45,577 nt of DNA from Thermodesulfovibrionales bacterium (GTDB lineage Bacteria; Nitrospirota; Thermodesulfovibrionia; Thermodesulfovibrionales; UBA9159), in contig DASRZP010000040.1 in assembly GCA_035686305.1 (NCBI GenBank), positions 1 through 45,577 on the forward strand. The letters are read 5' to 3'. The notes beneath the pieces were generated by a model. That model saw only the letters and a list, made by a program, of their open reading frames with translations. It did not search any database and had not been told where the DNA came from. Shown here one piece after another: positions 41,244 through 45,577 of the stretch (its first letter is position 1; every line of letters begins with the position of its first letter). The position numbers and the translations under genes are program-made.

Positions 41244-41319
41244 GCTTTCCCCTCAATCTTCAGAAGATAGGAAACTGCTGAAAGAGAAACATCGCTCTCG
41301 TCCAAGGAGCGTCTGAATG

Positions 41320-41338
41320 AAAAGGGTTCCTTTTTTTT
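41320..41338 (+). terminator. Weak terminator-like structure after pth
   Basis: AAAAGG pairs with CCTTTT around a 3-nt loop (GTT), followed by a run of T. The stem is only six base pairs and mostly A-T, so it is weak. It overlaps the -35 of the next promoter. Confidence 0.4.
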
Positions 41339-41365
41339 GACAGGGGCAGCAGGTGATGATACACT
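41337..41365 (+). promoter_or_regulatory. Sigma-70 promoter of the subtilase gene
   Basis: TTGACA (41337-41342), 17 nt, TACACT (41360-41365): a perfect -35 with optimal spacing. The leader is about 17 nt and contains GAGGG seven bases before ATG 41389. Confidence 0.7.
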
Positions 41366-41388
41366 GAGGATATACCGAGGGCTGGAGG

Positions 41389-43158
41389 ATGGGCTCCAAG
41401 GAATTACATGGAATAGTTTTTGTGTTATCGCTGTTGTTCTTCTCGGCTCCATTTGTTTCGGCAGCTGAACATCGGGGCTCCACGACGTCTCGATACGCCG
41501 CTCCCCAACATGATAATCTTATCAGAAAGGCTCAAGCTGAGGGAAAGGTACGCATTATTGTCGGCTTTAAGATGTTGTTTATCCCTGAGGGCAAACATGC
41601 TACGACGGAAACAAGGGATGAGCAGCGCTTGCGGATTTCCCGGATGCAAGAGGCTTTACTCGCATCAATCAATATTCCGGACGCGAGCAGTATCAAGAGA
41701 TTCAGGCATATCCCTTTTATGGCAATAAGAACAGATGAGGCTTCGTTGCGCAGGGTAATCGGCAATCCGATAGTTAGTACCATAGAAGAAGACGTGCCTG
41801 GCAGATCTGTGATCTCTCAGTACAACATTACTCTCATCGGCGCGCAAAGTGGAGAGGCCAATGAATTTACCGGTGCCGGTCAGACAATCGCAATTTTGGA
41901 TTCCGGTATTGACCAGACACATCCCTTCATGAGCGGAAAGATTGTGAGCGAGGCATGTTTTTCCACGAATGACCCTACCGATGGGATAACGAGCTTCTGC
42001 CCTAACGGCCTGACGTCTCAGACAGGAAGCGGCGCGGGAGTTAATTGCCCGACATCGCTGTTTCCTCTTGACTGCTCACATGGAACGCATGTGGCAGGGA
42101 TTGCCGCGGGCAAGGAACTGACATTAATCGATGGAAGCATGGTAAGAGGGGTTGCGCCCGGTTCTAGTATCATGGACATTCAGGTATTTTCGAAAGTTGC
42201 AAACGCCGCTTTATGCTCACAGGTTGGGAGCGCTTCGCCTTGCGTCATGACTTTTCTCAGCGACATGTTAAGCGCTCTCGATTATGTGAACAATCTTACA
42301 GGCACGTATGCTATATCCTCGGTAAACATAAGTGCAGCGGGTAGCGAGTCCCCAACAAGTTGCGATGCGGCAAGCCCTTCATTCAAGGCAGCGGTTGATC
42401 AACTCCGTGCATTCGGAATAGCCACGGTAATTGCGTCCGGAAATGACGGGAGTCCCGGCGGGCTTTCATTTCCGTCATGTATTTCATCCGCGGTTAGTAT
42501 CGGGGCGACTGAATACTATGGAGATATAAATAACGGTCTGCCCGAGCAAGTGGCGCCGTATTCGAATAGCGCCTCATTCCTCTCACTTCTTGCACCGGGC
42601 GGCTGTCTCGATAACCTTACCTCATGCGGTATTCTGTCATCTGTGCCGGTCGAAGTGGGGGCCTGGGCCTACACAGCTGGCACTTCTGCGTCTGCCCCTC
42701 ATGTGGCCGGGGCATGGGCCCTTCTCAAACAGAAGAAGCCCTCGGCGTCTGTTGATGAGATATTAGCCACGCTCCAACGGACTGGTCAAGGCGTTTACGA
42801 TCAGAAGAATAGTTTGATAAAACCGAGGATACAGGTTGATGCTGCACTGGCTGCGCTGGCCGTTGACAATTGTGTCGCGATATTGTCGGATAGTCTCTTC
42901 TTGCATGCTCCAATCCTGCTCTATAACGGTCAGGCCTACTGGGCCGATTTCCAATATACTCAAGGTCTGGATTTCAGAATAGTCGGTGCCGGGGCCGTAG
43001 CAGATGCGAGCCCGCACATCAGCTGCACTCCTTCTACCTTATCAAGTGATTTAGAGCTTCATGTGCCGGAACTCATCTATAAGGGAGTTTCATACCATAC
43101 TGACTTTCACTACGAGGGGGGCTTGATATTCACATTGACAGGAGCAGGCACAAACTAA
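41389..43158 (+). CDS. Secreted S8 family serine peptidase (subtilase) with C-terminal repeats
   Basis: The 589-aa exoprotease has a signal peptide (about 1-26, IVFVLSLLFFSAPFVSAAEH) and an I9-like propeptide (about 50-140). The catalytic domain has Asp171 (ILDSGID), His231 (SHGTHVAG), Asn352 (ASGNDG) and Ser433 (GTSASAPHVAG). It holds extra cysteines, probably disulfides. The tail (about 495-589) has two similar units, LFLHAPILLYNGQAYWADFQ and LELHVPELIYKGVSYHTDFH, each ending in a G-A-G turn. They may bind a cell-surface or substrate partner. It has its own promoter and no operon partners. Substrate is unknown. Confidence 0.9.
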   Translation: MGSKELHGIVFVLSLLFFSAPFVSAAEHRGSTTSRYAAPQHDNLIRKAQAEGKVRIIVGFKMLFIPEGKHATTETRDEQRLRISRMQEALLASINIPDASSIKRFRHIPFMAIRTDEASLRRVIGNPIVSTIEEDVPGRSVISQYNITLIGAQSGEANEFTGAGQTIAILDSGIDQTHPFMSGKIVSEACFSTNDPTDGITSFCPNGLTSQTGSGAGVNCPTSLFPLDCSHGTHVAGIAAGKELTLIDGSMVRGVAPGSSIMDIQVFSKVANAALCSQVGSASPCVMTFLSDMLSALDYVNNLTGTYAISSVNISAAGSESPTSCDAASPSFKAAVDQLRAFGIATVIASGNDGSPGGLSFPSCISSAVSIGATEYYGDINNGLPEQVAPYSNSASFLSLLAPGGCLDNLTSCGILSSVPVEVGAWAYTAGTSASAPHVAGAWALLKQKKPSASVDEILATLQRTGQGVYDQKNSLIKPRIQVDAALAALAVDNCVAILSDSLFLHAPILLYNGQAYWADFQYTQGLDFRIVGAGAVADASPHISCTPSTLSSDLELHVPELIYKGVSYHTDFHYEGGLIFTLTGAGTN

Positions 43159-43222
43159 GAAAAAAGAAAGCGGCAATAAACCTCAACGACAAGGTGAAGC
43201 GGCATAAGTCATGCCAGGCTCC

Positions 43223-45127
43223 TTACGTTGCCTGTCTGGCGTTTTCGACCATGAGCTTTGTAATCGACTTTGCAAAGGCAACAGGATCTTTTGGTTTCGA
43301 GCCTTCCATCAATAACGCCTGATCGTAGAGGAGTCCGATGTATTCGCGGAGGAGGGGGCTCTCCCGATCTTTCTCAAAAAGTCCCTTCATCGATTCGAAG
43401 ACGGGATGGGACGGGTTGATTTCGAGGATCTTCTTCATCGCAGGCACATCCTGTCCCATGGCCCTCATAAGCCTTTCCATGTTGGCGTCCGGCGCCCCCT
43501 CGTCGGACACCAGACAGCAAGCGGAATCCTTCAGTCTTCCCGACAGTCTCACGTCTTTGACTTCCTCCTTGAGCGCATCCTTGATGAGTTCAATGAGTTT
43601 CTCATATTTCTTCCTCGCCTGGTCTTTATCTTTTGATGTATCAAGACTGATTTCACCTTTCACGACGGACTTGAACTTCTTCCCTTTGTATTCGAACCCA
43701 GAGAAGATGAAATCATCGATCTCATCAAGCATGATCAGAACATCGTAATCCTTTTCGGAGAAGGTTTCGAGATAGGGCGACTTCAGGACTTCATCACGCG
43801 ATGCGCCGGTGATGTAATAGATCTCTTCCTGCCCTTCTTTCATGGAGTCAATGTAGCTCTGGAGAGTAGTATACGAATCCGGTCCTGTCTTTGCAGACGA
43901 GAAGAGGAGGAGATCCGCCACCTGTTCCCTTCTCGAAAAATCATAGTGGATGCCCTCTTTCAGGACCCTTCCGAACTCCTTATGAAATGTGAGATAGCTC
44001 TCATATTCGCCTTTTTTCATCTCACCCAGGGTATCGAGGACCTTCTTCGTGATGTTCTTTTTGATGATCTCGACCTGACGGTTGTTCTGGAGGATTTCCC
44101 TCGAGACATTAAGCGGGAGGTCCGAGGAATCCACAACACCCCGTATGAACCTCAGATAAAGCGGTAGCAGCGCCTCGCAATGTTCCATGATCTGGACTCT
44201 CTTCACGTAGAGGGTCGGGCCGATCTTAAATTCCTTGTAAAAGATGTCAAAAGGCGCCCGCGAAGGAATAAAGAGGAGAGCAGTGAATTCCGAGGTCCCT
44301 TCTGCTTTATAATGGATAACCTTGGCAGGGCCGGAAAAATCATGGGAGATGTGGCGGTAGAATTCATGGTACTCTTCTGGCGAGACCTCGGCCTTATCTT
44401 TCAGCCAGATGGCCTTTCTCGAATTCAGGGTTTCTTCTTCTTTTACCGCAACCTTCTGACCCTTGGCGATCTCGGACTCTCTTTCCCGTTCTACCTCCAT
44501 GACGATGGGATGTTCAATGAAGTCGGAGTATTTCCTGACGATTCGCCGTATCTCCCATTCGTCAAGATACTTTTTTTCGTCCTCCTTGAGGTGGAGAATG
44601 ACATCCGTTCCCTTCCCGTCTTTTTCGACCTCTTCCACGGTAAAGGAACCGTCCGCCGTTGATTCCCATTTTACGGCCCTCTTCGTCTGGATTCCCGCCT
44701 TCCGCGAGATGACAGTGATCCTGTCTGCCACCATGAAGGATGAGTAGAAACCGACTCCGAACTGGCCGATCAATTCGGGGTTATTCTTGATCTCCTTGCT
44801 CTGGAGGGCCATGAGAAATTCCTTTGTTCCGGAATGGGCGATCGTTCCGAGTGCTTCAACCGCCTCTTCCCTGGTCATGCCGATTCCGTTGTCCCTTACC
44901 GTGAGAGTGCCGGCTTTTCTGTCGGGAATTAGGCAGATCTTCCACTCGCCATCCTTTTCGAGGATGTCGCTGTTCGTGAGGGATTCATATCGCGCCTTGT
45001 CTATCGCATCCGAGGCATTCGAGATAAGCTCTCGCAGGAAGACCTCTTTATGGGAATAGAGGGAATGGATCATGAGATCAAGGAGTTCTTTGACCTCTGT
45101 CCTGAATTCTAGAGTCTGTACCGTCAT
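43223..45127 (-). CDS. htpG: Molecular chaperone HtpG (Hsp90)
   Basis: The 634-aa chaperone has the N-terminal ATPase motifs (HKEVFLRELISNASDAIDKA, DNGIGMT, GTIAHSGTKEF, GQFGVGFYSSFMVAD), a middle domain with SSDLPLNVSREILQNN, and a C-terminal dimerisation part ending MVENARQAT. It helps mature client proteins under stress. A TTGACA-N18-TATATA promoter lies upstream. No CIRCE element is seen. Confidence 0.96.
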   Translation of the reverse strand: MTVQTLEFRTEVKELLDLMIHSLYSHKEVFLRELISNASDAIDKARYESLTNSDILEKDGEWKICLIPDRKAGTLTVRDNGIGMTREEAVEALGTIAHSGTKEFLMALQSKEIKNNPELIGQFGVGFYSSFMVADRITVISRKAGIQTKRAVKWESTADGSFTVEEVEKDGKGTDVILHLKEDEKKYLDEWEIRRIVRKYSDFIEHPIVMEVERERESEIAKGQKVAVKEEETLNSRKAIWLKDKAEVSPEEYHEFYRHISHDFSGPAKVIHYKAEGTSEFTALLFIPSRAPFDIFYKEFKIGPTLYVKRVQIMEHCEALLPLYLRFIRGVVDSSDLPLNVSREILQNNRQVEIIKKNITKKVLDTLGEMKKGEYESYLTFHKEFGRVLKEGIHYDFSRREQVADLLLFSSAKTGPDSYTTLQSYIDSMKEGQEEIYYITGASRDEVLKSPYLETFSEKDYDVLIMLDEIDDFIFSGFEYKGKKFKSVVKGEISLDTSKDKDQARKKYEKLIELIKDALKEEVKDVRLSGRLKDSACCLVSDEGAPDANMERLMRAMGQDVPAMKKILEINPSHPVFESMKGLFEKDRESPLLREYIGLLYDQALLMEGSKPKDPVAFAKSITKLMVENARQAT

Positions 45128-45177
45128 CGTCTCACCTCAAGCAGTGTAGTGTCGGCCGCTCCTGAGCGTCCAGAAAT

Positions 45178-45207
45178 TATATATACTACTCTATAGGCCA
45201 ATGTCAA
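45178..45207 (-). promoter_or_regulatory. Sigma-70 promoter of htpG
   Basis: On the minus strand, TTGACA (45202-45207) is followed by 18 nt and TATATA (45178-45183). An alternative -10, TATAAT (45176-45181), would need 20 nt. The leader is about 45 nt. Confidence 0.65.
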
Positions 45208-45250
45208 GGATTACGGAGATATTGATACACTCTGAAAAGCCGCAGAGAAA

Positions 45251-45577
<327 letters not shown>

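Noticed and set aside
41532-41922. Minus-strand frames opposite the subtilase propeptide
   Set aside because: The plus strand carries the signal peptide, propeptide and catalytic triad; the opposite frames lack start signals.

Overview
The window reads as a bacterial chromosome segment of roughly 50% G+C from a Gram-negative, flagellated organism. FlgH (L-ring lipoprotein) and FlgI (P-ring) imply an outer membrane. The mix of an ispE / tRNA-Gln / prs / rplY / pth block, HDOD and HD-GYP signalling, and a flagellin cluster with both FliS and FlbT/FlaF suggests a Nitrospirota-like or deltaproteobacterium-like lineage. That placement is inference. No integrase, transposase, CRISPR array or phage module is visible, so this looks like core chromosome.

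Layout. 1-2400: 3' end of ftsY, facing and overlapping a class A penicillin-binding protein. 2400-7170: biosynthetic genes leuD-leuB, asd, an MTA/SAH-type deaminase and a small TPR protein. 7185-15366 (minus): a motility-signalling operon with fliS, a 63-aa ORF, two response regulators (one REC-GAF-HD-GYP), a PilZ protein, two separate MotAB stator pairs and, between the pairs, a histidine kinase with a pseudo-receiver. 15744-18002 (plus): short flagellin, an unknown 151-aa protein, FlbT and FlaF. 18042-21404 (minus): a 1120-aa TPR / GT9-like / GT2-like / FkbM-methyltransferase fusion, probably for flagellin glycan work. 21653-24303 (plus): a TPR protein with an Ig-like C-terminus, a frameshifted cysC and cysQ. 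24362-33042 (minus): csrA, flgL, flgK, flgN, flgM, a FlgJ-M23 fusion, flgI, flgH, flgA, flgG, flgF. 33213-36042 (minus): two HDOD proteins, a lone receiver and three small ORFs. 36201-41243 (plus): TPR lipoprotein, ispE, tRNA-Gln, prs, rplY, pth. 41389-45577: a secreted subtilase, htpG (minus) and the 5' end of guaB.

The strongest regulatory signal is a set of sigma-28 (FliA) promoters found by eye: TAAAGTTT-N11-GCCGATAA or close variants before the fliS operon, flagellin, the Ig-like TPR gene, flgM and the HDOD operon (a perfect 16/16 match). A sigma-54 site of the form TGGCA-N6-TTGCA precedes flgF. Together they outline a class II (sigma-54: rod, ring and hook-associated genes) to class III (sigma-28: filament, FlgM, signalling) hierarchy. 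FlgM, CsrA and FlbT supply the usual feedback on sigma-28 and on flagellin mRNA. Several predicted transcripts start at or within a few bases of the start codon, suggesting leaderless mRNAs.

The most unusual content is the FlbT/FlaF flagellin control pair coexisting with FliS, CsrA and FlgM; the four-module glycosylation/methylation protein beside flagellin; PAPS-metabolism genes inside the flagellar cluster; and a 47-aa gene at 33568-33711.
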